Origin: Jiella marina | Lineage (GTDB): Bacteria; Pseudomonadota; Alphaproteobacteria; Rhizobiales; Rhizobiaceae | NCBI RefSeq assembly: GCF_024359545.1 | Contig: NZ_JAKQZG010000021.1 | Coordinates: 1 to 38,774 of the forward strand | Length of the DNA: 38,774 nt | Direction of reading: 5' to 3' | In this document: positions 8,988 to 17,566 of the stretch, piece after piece | Numbering within the stretch: the first letter of the stretch is position 1 | How the letters are laid out: every line of letters begins with the position of its first letter | Notes under the pieces: generated by a model | The model's database searches: none | What the model was told of the DNA's origin: nothing | The model's input: the letters and a program-made list of their open reading frames with translations, nothing else | Position numbers and translations under genes: made by a program

Positions 8988-11006
8988 TCACGCCGCGCTA
9001 CGCGCGGACTTCGGGCCGTCGAGCCATGGTGCCGTGAGCCCGCTCACGGTCAACAGACCCGGCCTTCGGATCAGATAGCCCTGGAACTCGTCCGCCCCCA
9101 TCGAGGCGATGAGACGCGCCTGTTCCGTCGTCTCGATCCCCTCGGCAACGATCGCCAGGCCATAGCGCTTGGCGATCAGCACAGCCGCCTCGATCACCGA
9201 ACGGGTCTTGTCGCTTTCGTCGGCGACGAAGCTGCGGTCGATCTTCAGGCGATGGACCGGATAGTCCTTCAACCGGGAGAGGGAGGAGTAGCCCGTTCCG
9301 AAATCGTCGATGGCGATCGTCACACCGGCATCGTCGAGGGCCCGCAGCGCCAAGAGCACCTGGGCTTCGTGGGACGAAGCAAAAGCCGATTCGGTGACCT
9401 CGATTTCCAGATCGGCAGGCCGCAGTCGGTAGTGTTCGAGAGTCTCCATGACGTGGCTCGCGAAACTGTCCACGAGCAGCTGTCGGACGGACACGTTCAC
9501 CGCGATCCGCACCGGACCGTTGACGGCGATCCATCGCGACACCTCTCCGCAGGCCCGCTCAATCACCCAGCGCCCCAGCGGGCCGATCTGATCGGTCTCC
9601 TCGGCCACCGCAACGAATTCGTCCGGGGGGATCATTCCGAGGTCCGGATGCTGCCAGCGCAGAAGCGCTTCGAAAGCCTGCAATTCTCCGCTGCGGGCCG
9701 AGACGATCGGCTGATAGGCGAGCGAGAGTTCGCCATTCGTCATCGCCTCGTCCAGGTCGCGCGCGATCGTCGCCTGACGCTCGAGTGCCTCCGCGAAGCA
9801 GCGGTCATAGATCCGATACTGGCCCCGCCCCTGACGCTTTGCCTCGCAGCTCGCCAGATCCGCCCGGTTGATGAGTTCCTCCAGATCGGTGGCATCCTGC
9901 GGATAGGCTGCGATGCCGATGCTGGCCATGGACTGGCAGATCATGTCGTCGATCTTGATCGGTTCCGCCAGTGCCTGGGATATCGCGTCCGCCAGCGATC
10001 CGATCGAACACGACTGATCGTCCGGCCATTTGACAAGGCAGATGAATTCGTCCCCGCCCCAGCGGGCGAGTTCGACGGCGTCCCTGCCGCAAACCCGGCG
10101 AATTCGCATCGCGACGGTCCGCAAAACCTCGTCGCCGGCGGCATGACCAAAACCGTCATTGATCTGCTTGAAGCGGTCGAGATCGAGAAACAGGAGCTTC
10201 GCCGAGGATCCGCCGTCTGCGACCCAATTGGCGAAGGAGCGACGCAGTCCGCGGCGGTTTGCAAGGCCGGTGAGCTGATCCTGATGGGCTTGGCGGCTGA
10301 GCGTCCGGGTGCGCTCGGTGACGCGCCGCTCGAGGTCCTGGTTGGTGCGCATGACCTCTTCGACGAGGGCTGCGTTGCGGCCCCGCAGGCGAATGGAGTC
10401 CATGAGGACCTTGCTGTTCGCCCTGTGCCCGCTCAGCATGACGCCGGCGAAGATCAGGCCGAGCAGGGCCAGAATGGGTTCCGGCTCGGCGTTCGTTACA
10501 AGCCTGGCGGAAGCGGGCAGGATGATCATCAGAATGTAGAACCTGCCGGCGACCGGATACTGCGCGAGGACGCCGACGGCACCGGCCGCCATGGCCGTGG
10601 CGATAATGCAGGCGGTATATTGCTGGCGCTGGTCGGCGACCGCGAGACCATACCAGGTAAAGACCATCCACAGCGCTGCGCCACACAGCGTGCCGGCGGC
10701 GAGATGGCGCAGCCGCCAGATCGCTTCGCCTTCCTCAAGCGTCTCCAGTTCAGCCGCCTTGACCTCAATCGCCTCGAACCAGACGATCCGGGCAACTGTC
10801 ATGGTCGTCACGAGGCCGAGCCACGTCCAGACCCAGCTTTCGCCAGCCTCAGCGAAGATCAGCGCGATACCCACGGATGCGGAGAAATTGACGAACAGGC
10901 TAGGGTAGTAGTTGCGCTGCGCGACCGCGAGCAGGTTTCGCTTGAGCGGTATCGTCAAGTTCCCCTCGTGGGAACTGTCGGGAGCAGTATGGATAAACAA
11001 CGGCAC
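8988..11006 (-). CDS. membrane GGDEF-EAL protein (cyclic-di-GMP turnover)
   Basis: A 672-aa protein. Residues about 35-210 hold roughly six hydrophobic helices. A coiled-coil-like linker (about 215-245) leads to a GGDEF domain with an intact RWGGDEF signature, then an EAL domain. The I-site position before GGDEF reads RDAV instead of RxxD, so product inhibition is probably lost. The EAL domain keeps its catalytic set: FEALLRW, AVNVSVRQL, EVTESA, IDDFGTGYSSL, LKIDRSFV and AEGIET. It is therefore probably a competent phosphodiesterase; cyclase activity is possible. The start is uncertain: GTG 11006 is the longest option, and TTG 10958 has a GAGGGG upstream. It is transcribed towards, and ends 61 bp before, the palindrome upstream of the MarR-GNAT gene. 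Confidence 0.92.
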   Translation of the reverse strand: MPLFIHTAPDSSHEGNLTIPLKRNLLAVAQRNYYPSLFVNFSASVGIALIFAEAGESWVWTWLGLVTTMTVARIVWFEAIEVKAAELETLEEGEAIWRLRHLAAGTLCGAALWMVFTWYGLAVADQRQQYTACIIATAMAAGAVGVLAQYPVAGRFYILMIILPASARLVTNAEPEPILALLGLIFAGVMLSGHRANSKVLMDSIRLRGRNAALVEEVMRTNQDLERRVTERTRTLSRQAHQDQLTGLANRRGLRRSFANWVADGGSSAKLLFLDLDRFKQINDGFGHAAGDEVLRTVAMRIRRVCGRDAVELARWGGDEFICLVKWPDDQSCSIGSLADAISQALAEPIKIDDMICQSMASIGIAAYPQDATDLEELINRADLASCEAKRQGRGQYRIYDRCFAEALERQATIARDLDEAMTNGELSLAYQPIVSARSGELQAFEALLRWQHPDLGMIPPDEFVAVAEETDQIGPLGRWVIERACGEVSRWIAVNGPVRIAVNVSVRQLLVDSFASHVMETLEHYRLRPADLEIEVTESAFASSHEAQVLLALRALDDAGVTIAIDDFGTGYSSLSRLKDYPVHRLKIDRSFVADESDKTRSVIEAAVLIAKRYGLAIVAEGIETTEQARLIASMGADEFQGYLIRRPGLLTVSGLTAPWLDGPKSARSAA

Positions 11007-11333
11007 GTCACTCAGCCCACCCGTAGGACCCGGAATCGGACCAAAACTAAGGCGAGAGGCGTAAAGAATCCGAGGTTTGTCTGGAGCGATTCAAGACAGA
11101 GCTAGCGAAGTCTTAAGCCTGCAGTCACAATGCAAAAGTCCCCAAAAAGGCGACCGTGCGATGCGACCAGAGTCGTCATCGGCCTTTCACACAGGTCAAA
11201 GCCGCGTTAAAGCACGACGGTGCGGGATATGTCGGGGCAAAAGGCGGCAAGACCGGGGATCCGGCCGCTTCTGAGGATGCGGCGTTTTACGCCGGAGCCG
11301 AATGTGCCGACAGGAAAACAGCCGGGGCAGGCA
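11007..11333. other. divergent intergenic region, GGDEF-EAL gene / hisB
   Basis: A 327-bp region without a convincing gene. It must contain promoters for the GGDEF-EAL gene and for hisB. A short hairpin CGGCGT-TTT-ACGCCG lies at 11280-11294, 39 nt before the hisB start, and would be in the 5' leader. In many Rhizobiales hslV/hslU lie upstream of hisB; they are absent here. Confidence 0.4.
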
Positions 11334-11942
11334 ATGGCAGAGACAGCCGGGCGGCGCGACGCCGTCATCGAGAGAGAGACCAAGGAAACCAAGGTCCGCG
11401 TGCGGGTCGACCTGGACGGCACCGGCCGCTCGACGATCGCTACCGGCGTCGGCTTTTTCGATCACATGCTGGAGCAGCTGTCGCGCCATTCCTTGATCGA
11501 TATGGAGATCGCCACCGAGGGGGACCTCCATGTCGACGACCACCACACGGTCGAGGATACGGGCATCGCGATCGGCCAGGCGATCCGCCGTGCGCTCGGC
11601 GAACGGCGTGGAATCCGGCGCTACGCTTCGCTCGATCTCGCCATGGACGAATGCCTCACCCGTGCGGCGATCGACGTCTCCGGCCGGCCCTTCCTGGTGT
11701 TTCAGGCGGAATTTTCCCGCCACAAGATCGGCACCTTCGACACCGAGCTGGTGCGCGAGTTCTTCCAGGCACTCGCCCAGAACGCCGGCGTGACGCTGCA
11801 CATCCAGAATCTTTACGGCGCCAACGCCCACCATGTCGCCGAGACCTGCTTCAAGGCCGTGGCGCGCGTCCTGGGCGATGCGATCGCGATCGATCCGCGC
11901 CAAGCCGATCTCGTTCCCTCCACCAAGGGCCTCCTGGCATGA
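11334..11942 (+). CDS. hisB: imidazoleglycerol-phosphate dehydratase
   Basis: Catalyses dehydration of imidazole glycerol phosphate to imidazole acetol phosphate in histidine biosynthesis. The 202-aa monofunctional form is the usual length. Manganese-ligand motifs are all present: [13 protein letters not shown] near residue 45, [14 protein letters not shown] near 70, and NAHHVAE near 165. The start ATG 11334 gives the normal N-terminus; an in-frame GTG at 11220 would add 38 atypical residues. It is followed by the DUF2628 gene after 22 bp and then hisH, the usual rhizobial order. Confidence 0.96.
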   Translation: MAETAGRRDAVIERETKETKVRVRVDLDGTGRSTIATGVGFFDHMLEQLSRHSLIDMEIATEGDLHVDDHHTVEDTGIAIGQAIRRALGERRGIRRYASLDLAMDECLTRAAIDVSGRPFLVFQAEFSRHKIGTFDTELVREFFQALAQNAGVTLHIQNLYGANAHHVAETCFKAVARVLGDAIAIDPRQADLVPSTKGLLA

Positions 11943-11964
11943 CGTCCGGCGACAGGGGGGACCT

Positions 11965-12462
11965 ATGACACGCTACATGGTCTTCGAGCCACCGGCAGAA
12001 GAGGAATCCGGACCGTCCGAAGCGGCGATCTTCGTCAAGGACCGGTTCTCCTTCTTCGCCTTCCTCTTCACCTTTCTCTGGCTCTTTAGATACGGGCTGT
12101 GGTTCTCCGGGATCATTGTCCTCGTCCTCATCGTCGGGATCAATTTTCTCGGCGAGGTTCAAGGCTATGAGTTGAGCGCTGCGATCCTGTCCTTTCTCAT
12201 CGGGCTGATCATCGGCCTGGAGGGCCCCAGCCTCCGGGCCGCGAAGCTGCGACGCAAGGGCTGGCAGGATGCGGCCGCCTTTGAGGCGGACGATCGCGAG
12301 GAGGCCGAGATCATCTACTATCACCGCCACACCGCCGACCTCGAAGAGGACGATCGGGAGGACGAGACCCAGCCGGATCTCAGGGCCGAACCCTGGCGCG
12401 GCCCGGGCAACAGTTTCGCCTCCTTTTCCGGCGGCAGGCAGTTTCAGGCGAGAATCTACTGA
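11965..12462 (+). CDS. DUF2628 family membrane protein
   Basis: A 165-aa protein with hydrophobic segments at about residues 30-45, 48-63 and 70-90 ([47 protein letters not shown]) and a long charged C-terminal tail rich in Asp/Glu. The [11 protein letters not shown] motif matches DUF2628 proteins encoded between hisB and hisH in many Rhizobiales. Its function is unknown. GGGGGG just upstream acts as a strong Shine-Dalgarno for ATG 11965. Its stop overlaps the hisH start as TGATG, implying translational coupling. Confidence 0.88.
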   Translation: MTRYMVFEPPAEEESGPSEAAIFVKDRFSFFAFLFTFLWLFRYGLWFSGIIVLVLIVGINFLGEVQGYELSAAILSFLIGLIIGLEGPSLRAAKLRRKGWQDAAAFEADDREEAEIIYYHRHTADLEEDDREDETQPDLRAEPWRGPGNSFASFSGGRQFQARIY

Positions 12463-13115
12463 TGGCAACCGTCGCGATCATCGATTACGGCTCCGGCAAT
12501 CTCCGCTCGGCCTTCAAGGCGGTCGAACGGGCGGCGCAGGAAAGCGGCAGTTCGGCCCGGGTGGTCCTGACGGAGGACCCCGAGGTCGTGCGCTCAGCCG
12601 ACCGGGTGATCCTGCCGGGCGTCGGCGCCTATGCCGACTGCCGCGCGGGCCTCGACGCAGTGCCGGGGATGGTGTCCGCCCTGCGCGAAACGGTGGAGGA
12701 GAAGGCCCGGCCGTTTCTCGGCATCTGCGTCGGCATGCAACTGATGTCCTCGCGGGGGCTGGAAAAGACCATCACCGAAGGCTTCGGCTGGATCCCCGGC
12801 GACGTCGTCAAGATCGTGCCGGAGGATCCGCTTCTCAAAGTTCCGCAGATCGGCTGGAACACGATCGATGTGCGCCACGACCACGCCCTTCTGGACGGCA
12901 TTCCGACCGGTCCGGACGGGTTGCACGCCTATTTCGTCCATTCCTATCACCTGGCCGCCGAAGACCCCGACATGGTGGTGGCGGAGGCCGATTATGGCGG
13001 GCCGGTCACGGCGATGGTCGCCGACGGCAACAAGGCGGGCACGCAGTTTCACCCCGAAAAGAGCCAGACATTGGGCTTGAAGCTTCTGGCGAATTTTCTC
13101 GCCTGGACACCGTGA
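12462..13115 (+). CDS. hisH: imidazole glycerol phosphate synthase, glutamine amidotransferase subunit HisH
   Basis: Releases ammonia from glutamine and channels it to HisF to form imidazole glycerol phosphate. The 217-aa protein has the class I glutaminase triad: nucleophile Cys about 89 in [11 protein letters not shown], and His/Glu at about 197/199 in FHPEKSQ. The oxyanion strand PGVGAYADC and the YFVHSYH motif are also present. Its partner hisF and hisA are not in the window, although they normally follow closely in this order. The next gene is 13 bp downstream and unrelated to histidine. Confidence 0.96.
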   Translation: MATVAIIDYGSGNLRSAFKAVERAAQESGSSARVVLTEDPEVVRSADRVILPGVGAYADCRAGLDAVPGMVSALRETVEEKARPFLGICVGMQLMSSRGLEKTITEGFGWIPGDVVKIVPEDPLLKVPQIGWNTIDVRHDHALLDGIPTGPDGLHAYFVHSYHLAAEDPDMVVAEADYGGPVTAMVADGNKAGTQFHPEKSQTLGLKLLANFLAWTP

Positions 13116-13128
13116 GCGAGCGAGCGTC

Positions 13129-13632
13129 ATGAGCGAGTCCACCAAGACTTCCCCGACCGAGCCAGAGGGCAGGGATACGCCGGGCGTCCTCGCCCCGCCG
13201 CCCCTGATCTTCGCCGTGCCGCTGCTCCTCGGTCTTTTGTTCCATGCTTTCGTCGGCGGCCTGGATTTCGGCTGGCCGGCTGCTTTGCGCTGGCCGGTGG
13301 GGGTGGTCGCCATCCTTCTCGGCGGCGGTATCGTCGGCGCCGCGCTCTTCGGCTTTCGCCGGGCGAAGACCAATCCGGAGCCCTGGAAACCCTCCACGGC
13401 CCTGGTGGCGGAGGGCATCTACCGACTGTCTCGCAATCCCATGTATCTCGGCATGGCGCTCGTCTATGGCGGCATCGCCATCCTGTTCGACTGTGCGCTG
13501 ACGCTGGCCCTCCTCGTCGCAGCGCTGATTGCCATCCATTACGGCGTGATCCTGCGCGAAGAGCGCTATCTCGAAGCAAAGTTCGGCGAGGATTACCGCG
13601 CGCTGAAGCGTCAGACGCGCCGCTGGCTCTGA
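13129..13632 (+). CDS. isoprenylcysteine carboxyl methyltransferase-like membrane protein
   Basis: A 167-aa protein with three to four hydrophobic segments (about 22-40, 48-70, 105-140) and the C-terminal signature of the ICMT/PEMT-like family: RLSRNPMYLGMALVYGG followed by LREERYLEAKFGEDYRAL. Members use S-adenosylmethionine to methylate membrane substrates; the substrate of bacterial members like this is not known. It starts 13 bp after hisH and ends 13 bp before the antiporter gene, so it probably belongs to the same transcript. Confidence 0.9.
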   Translation: MSESTKTSPTEPEGRDTPGVLAPPPLIFAVPLLLGLLFHAFVGGLDFGWPAALRWPVGVVAILLGGGIVGAALFGFRRAKTNPEPWKPSTALVAEGIYRLSRNPMYLGMALVYGGIAILFDCALTLALLVAALIAIHYGVILREERYLEAKFGEDYRALKRQTRRWL

Positions 13633-13645
13633 CGCCGGATCGTCG

Positions 13646-14917
13646 ATGTCGACCGCAGACCTTCTGATCCTCGCCATCGGCGTCTTCCTCTGGGCCCTCG
13701 TCTCGCGAAAGGGAGAACGCGGCAGCGTCACCGGGCCGATGGTGTTCTCGCTCTTCGGCTTTCTCGTCGGGGGTGGCGCCTTCGATCTGATCGATCTGTC
13801 CATCGAGAACGCGGTGATCCATCGTCTGGCCGAGATCACCCTCGTCGTCGCGCTGTTCTGCGACGCGGCGCGGATCGACGTCTCCAAGCTCGATTCCCAG
13901 CACGATATCCCGGTGCGCCTCCTGGCGATCGGCCTGCCGCTCGCCATGATCCTTGGCACGCTCGCCGCCTTCGTGCTGCTTCCGCATCTGGGGTGGGGGC
14001 TTGCTGCGATAATCGGCATCATTCTGGCGCCCACCGATGCGGCTCTCGGGCAGGCCGTGGTCTCGAACGAGGACGTTCCCGAACGGATACGCCAGGCGCT
14101 CAATGTCGAAAGTGGGCTGAATGACGGCCTGGCCTTTCCGGTCCTCCTCACGGTGCTGTCCCTGATCTCGGGCAGCGAGGCGACGCTCGGTCTGGCCGAC
14201 TGGAGCCTTTTCCTGGCCGGCCAACTGATTCTCGGCCCGCTCAGTGGCGTTACCGTCGGCCTGGTCGGGGCGATCGCCGTGGAGAAGGCCTCTTCCCGAA
14301 ACTGGATGAGTGGGCGCTACGTCCAGATTTCGACGCTGACGCTCGCCCTTCTCGCCTATTCGGCCGCCGAGACCATCGGCGGAAATGGCTTCATCGCGGC
14401 TTTCGTGGCCGGTCTCGTCGTTGGCATGCGCTCCCACCGTCTCTTCGAGGCGGTCGAGGATTTCGGCGAAACCGAGGGACAGCTTCTGACGCTCACCGTC
14501 TTCCTCCTCTTCGGCGCGATCTTGCTCCCCGATGCGGTGAGAGAACTCGAATGGCGCCACGTCCTTTATGCAGGGCTTTCGCTCACCGTCCTCAGAATGC
14601 TGCCGGTCGCGATCAGTCTTCTCGGCACCGGTTTGCGGCCCGCGACGATCGGCTTCATCGGCTGGTTCGGACCGCGCGGTCTCGCCTCCATCCTCTATCT
14701 CCTCCTGATCACCGAATCCGGTGCCCTTGCCGGGGTCGCGGATGTCGCCCCCACCATCCTCGTCACCGTGGCGCTGTCCGTGCTCCTGCACGGCGCCACC
14801 GCCTCACCCTTTGCGCGGGTCTATGGCACCCGCATGGGACCGGGCACCGACGGGAGAGGCGAGCACCGGCCCGTCCACGCGTTCCCGATCGGTTTCGGCT
14901 TTCGCCGCAACGGATGA
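13646..14917 (+). CDS. cation/proton antiporter, CPA1 (NhaP-type) family
   Basis: An integral membrane protein of 423 aa with about 12 hydrophobic helices. It carries the CPA1 ion-binding features APTDAALG (about 130) and ESGLNDG (about 155), the ND pair typical of electroneutral Na+(K+)/H+ antiporters. The C-terminus is short (after about residue 395 only a Gly/Arg-rich tail), without the cytoplasmic regulatory domain of larger antiporters. The start ATG 13646 lies 13 bp after the preceding gene, suggesting co-transcription with hisH. The ion transported cannot be told from sequence. Confidence 0.93.
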   Translation: MSTADLLILAIGVFLWALVSRKGERGSVTGPMVFSLFGFLVGGGAFDLIDLSIENAVIHRLAEITLVVALFCDAARIDVSKLDSQHDIPVRLLAIGLPLAMILGTLAAFVLLPHLGWGLAAIIGIILAPTDAALGQAVVSNEDVPERIRQALNVESGLNDGLAFPVLLTVLSLISGSEATLGLADWSLFLAGQLILGPLSGVTVGLVGAIAVEKASSRNWMSGRYVQISTLTLALLAYSAAETIGGNGFIAAFVAGLVVGMRSHRLFEAVEDFGETEGQLLTLTVFLLFGAILLPDAVRELEWRHVLYAGLSLTVLRMLPVAISLLGTGLRPATIGFIGWFGPRGLASILYLLLITESGALAGVADVAPTILVTVALSVLLHGATASPFARVYGTRMGPGTDGRGEHRPVHAFPIGFGFRRNG

Positions 14918-14932
14918 GGCCCGCTGCGGGGC
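14918..14932. terminator. possible small hairpin between convergent genes
   Basis: GGCCC-gctgc-GGGCC immediately after the antiporter stop and before the end of the M42 peptidase gene. The stem is only 5 bp and there is no U-tract, so terminator function is uncertain. Confidence 0.25.
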
Positions 14933-14937
14933 CGCCC

Positions 14938-16005
14938 CTAATCGTGCCGGTCGGCGGCGATGAGGGTCCGCGAAAGGACCCTGGCGAAGGTCGAAAAGCC
15001 GTCCTTGTGCACGAGTTCGAAGCCATGCGTGTTCTGGGTTGGGATGCACATCACGGCGGTCTGAGGCTTCAAGCCTTGCGAGATCGCCGCACTGGCATCC
15101 GATGCGAAGTGTTCGATCAGCGCCAGCTGCAACTCGATGCCCTCGCGATCGGCGGCGTCCCGGATATCGTCGATCAGACCGGGGCTGTAGAGACCCTTCT
15201 CGTCGCCGAAGGAGATGATCGGGCGCTCGTCCAGCACCGTGTCGTATTCGACCGCCACGGGGCCGACCTCGAGCGCGATCATCTGATTGCCCGGCAGATT
15301 GCGCGCGGCGTATTTGGCCCCGGCGTTCGTCACTTCTTCCTTGGTCGCGCAGACATAATAGACGTCGCGGCTCATTTCGGAGCGTCTCTCGCGGATCTGG
15401 CGCATGGCCATCAGGCCGGAGACCATGAGCGCGCGGTCATCCATGAAGTGGGCACCGAGCAGGTCGCCGACCTCGATCAGCTCCCGCTCCACCATCGAGA
15501 GCACGACACGTGTGCCTGCATGAACACCGGCCTTCTTCAGTTCGTCCCGGGATTTGCCGGTGACGATGAAGCAATTGTCCCATTGCGTGCCGTCGCGCCG
15601 GATATCCGCCATGTCCTCGGAATGGTTGGTCCGATGCAGCGAGCCGAGCGACAGGACGCCCTGCAGGCATTCATTGTCGGCGAGGATATCGACTGCACAC
15701 TGGCCGAAGGAGATCGGACGGACGCCGCCGAGATTGGTGACGAGCAGCGTCCCATCCTCCTGCACACGCCGAACGATCATCGCGATCTCGTCCATATGGG
15801 CAATGGCGATGACGGGTTCGGCCGTCGGCTCCGGGGCTTTCAGAACCGAAACCAGATTGCCGGCCGGATCGACCCAGACCTCGTCCATCACCGTCTCGAG
15901 CTCCGGCTTGAACCTTGCGGTCACATCCTTTTCGTCGCCCGAGGGTCCACGGGTCTGAACCAGATCGAGAAGAAGCCGATGGTCTTCGGCGGAAAGCGCG
16001 GTCAT
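14938..16005 (-). CDS. M42 family metallopeptidase
   Basis: A 355-aa cytosolic aminopeptidase-like protein of the M42 (FrvX/TET) family, which uses two metal ions to hydrolyse peptides, usually as large oligomers. Metal-ligand regions are visible: IAIAHMDEIAMIV, HFMDDRALMV, ATKEEVTNAGAKYA and the C-terminal NTHGFELVHKDG. PSGDEKDVTARF is the conserved N-terminal motif. The length and pattern also suit the M42 peptidases linked to the N-acetylglutaminylglutamine amide osmoprotectant system, but no other gene of that system is nearby, so I do not assign it. ATG 16005 is chosen because the upstream extension to 16119 overlaps the start of the divergent CYTH gene. Confidence 0.9.
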   Translation of the reverse strand: MTALSAEDHRLLLDLVQTRGPSGDEKDVTARFKPELETVMDEVWVDPAGNLVSVLKAPEPTAEPVIAIAHMDEIAMIVRRVQEDGTLLVTNLGGVRPISFGQCAVDILADNECLQGVLSLGSLHRTNHSEDMADIRRDGTQWDNCFIVTGKSRDELKKAGVHAGTRVVLSMVERELIEVGDLLGAHFMDDRALMVSGLMAMRQIRERRSEMSRDVYYVCATKEEVTNAGAKYAARNLPGNQMIALEVGPVAVEYDTVLDERPIISFGDEKGLYSPGLIDDIRDAADREGIELQLALIEHFASDASAAISQGLKPQTAVMCIPTQNTHGFELVHKDGFSTFARVLSRTLIAADRHD

Positions 16006-16047
16006 GATGGTGTCTGTCTCCTGTGTTCGTGTCACTGTGTTGGGGAA

Positions 16048-16072
16048 GGAACGCGAGCACACCGGTACCGTT
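16048..16072 (+). promoter_or_regulatory. EcfG-type general stress promoter (GGAAC-N16-CGTT)
   Basis: GGAAC at 16048-16052 and CGTT at 16069-16072 with exactly 16 bases between match the alphaproteobacterial EcfG sigma consensus GGAAC-N16/17-CGTT. It points at the CYTH gene. With the usual -10 spacing transcription would begin near 16079-16082, only a few bases before the ATG at 16085, predicting a leaderless or near-leaderless mRNA. Confidence 0.66.
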
Positions 16073-16084
16073 TCGAAAATTGCC

Positions 16085-16561
16085 ATGGCCCGAGAGATCG
16101 AACGCAAATTTCTGGTCATCCATGATGGATGGCGCGAGGCGGCAACATCCGCCAGGCGGCTCGAACAGTTCTATCTGTTCGTCGCGGACGACCGGACCTG
16201 TCGTGCGCGCATCGCGGACGGACAAGAGGCCAGGCTGACGCTCAAGACCGGCAGCGGGATGAACCGCGGCGAGTTCGAATACGACATCCCGCTCGCCGAC
16301 GCCGAAGCGCTGCGCGACAGCGCCGTGGGGCATATCATCGAGAAGACCCGGCATGTCGTCCCGAACGGTCCGCACGAGATCGAAGTCGATGTCTATGAGG
16401 GTGACCTTCAAGGTCTCGTCGTTGCGGAAATCGAACTCGGTTCTGAAGACGAATCCTACGACCGCCCCGATTTTCTGGGCCGTGAAGTCACGGGCGACGC
16501 GCGCTATCTGAATGCGAACCTCGCCCTTCACGGTCGTCCCGACGACGACGGCAACGCATGA
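16085..16561 (+). CDS. CYTH domain protein (triphosphate tunnel family)
   Basis: A 158-aa protein spanning one CYTH domain, a beta-tunnel that binds inorganic or organic triphosphates with divalent metal. The signature ExExK is at the N-terminus as EIERK. Basic tunnel residues follow in CRARI and ARLTLK, acidic ones in EFEYDIP and AEIEL. Small bacterial members are often tripolyphosphatases; adenylate cyclase activity is less likely for this length. Start ATG 16085 gives MAREIERKFLV, the canonical N-terminus. It is followed 12 bp later by a CHAD gene, the usual partner, and preceded by an EcfG-type promoter. Confidence 0.93.
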   Translation: MAREIERKFLVIHDGWREAATSARRLEQFYLFVADDRTCRARIADGQEARLTLKTGSGMNRGEFEYDIPLADAEALRDSAVGHIIEKTRHVVPNGPHEIEVDVYEGDLQGLVVAEIELGSEDESYDRPDFLGREVTGDARYLNANLALHGRPDDDGNA

Positions 16562-16573
16562 GACGCTGACCCG

Positions 16574-17551
16574 ATGGCCTATGTGATCCGACCCGAGCGC
16601 CCCCTCGACGACGAATTCCGCAAAGTGGCGCTGAAGCAGATCGACAAGGCTCTGGAGTCGCTCCGCTCTCCCGGCGACGACCACCACGAGGCGGTTCACG
16701 ACGCGCGCAAGCGCTTCAAGAAGCTCAGAGGCCTGATCCGGCTGATCCGGCCGGCCGACGAAGCCATCTACAAGGCGCTGAACGATCGCTTTCGCGATGC
16801 CGCACGCGGTCTGTCCGGCGTGCGCGACAAGGCGGCGCTGATCGAAGCGCTCGATGCTCTCGCCGAGCGCTTCGCCGACGAGATCGATCCCAAGGCGCTG
16901 GAGCCGGTGCGCAAGGCGCTTGTGGCCGAGCGCGACGCCGTCGCCGGTGAAGTGGAACAGATCGACAGCGCGATGAAGTCGGCGATCGAGATTCTGGAGA
17001 CGTCCCGCCACAAGGTCCAGGCGTTCCATTTCGACGGGGGCCGCCACGACGCGGGCAAGGCCGGCCGGCTCGCCGCCAAAGGACTGGCGAAGACCTATGG
17101 CCGAGCGCGCGCAGCGCTCAAGGAAGCCAAGAAGACTCGCGAAGCCGACGATCTGCACGAGTTGCGCAAGCGCGCCAAATATCACTGGATGCATCTGCGC
17201 CTGATTTCGCCGGGTTGGCCCGAAGGGTTCTCTCCGGCGATCGACCTTGCCAAACAGGTGGCCGACGATCTCGGCAGCGACCACGACTACGCCGTCTTGC
17301 GCGCGGAGATCGAGCAGTCGCCCTCCGATTATGGCGAGCGGAATGACCTCGATATCCTCGTGGCTCTCATGGACCGCTATCAGGTGGAACTGCGCATGCG
17401 CGGCCTTGCCGCCGCCTCGAGACTTCTGGTGGACAAGGAAAAGGCGATCGAGCGCCGGGTCGCGACGCTCTATCGCCTGGCGAGCGAAGAACGCGAACGC
17501 GATGACGCTCAGCCCCCCGAAGCGCCGGCTGCCGGGCGCCTCAGCGCCTGA
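16574..17551 (+). CDS. CHAD domain protein
   Basis: A 325-aa, all-helical, highly charged protein. CHAD domains contain conserved histidines and bind inorganic polyphosphate. Both halves of the domain are recognisable: HEAVHDARKRFKKLRGLIR near residue 38 and DLHELRKRAKYHWMHLRL near 195. There is no signal peptide, so it is cytoplasmic and possibly granule-associated. It is encoded 12 bp after the CYTH gene, which points to a shared role in polyphosphate or triphosphate metabolism under stress (inference from the pair and the promoter). Confidence 0.92.
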   Translation: MAYVIRPERPLDDEFRKVALKQIDKALESLRSPGDDHHEAVHDARKRFKKLRGLIRLIRPADEAIYKALNDRFRDAARGLSGVRDKAALIEALDALAERFADEIDPKALEPVRKALVAERDAVAGEVEQIDSAMKSAIEILETSRHKVQAFHFDGGRHDAGKAGRLAAKGLAKTYGRARAALKEAKKTREADDLHELRKRAKYHWMHLRLISPGWPEGFSPAIDLAKQVADDLGSDHDYAVLRAEIEQSPSDYGERNDLDILVALMDRYQVELRMRGLAAASRLLVDKEKAIERRVATLYRLASEERERDDAQPPEAPAAGRLSA

Positions 17552-17566
17552 CGGCGTCTTGCAACC

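Noticed and set aside
8394-11105. A 903-aa open frame on the plus strand
   Set aside because: It lies antisense to the MarR-GNAT and GGDEF-EAL genes, whose motifs are unambiguous. The translation has no recognisable domain; long antisense frames are common in GC-rich DNA.
15671-17284. A 537-aa open frame on the minus strand across the CYTH-CHAD genes
   Set aside because: Antisense to two well-supported genes and overlapping the M42 gene in a different frame.
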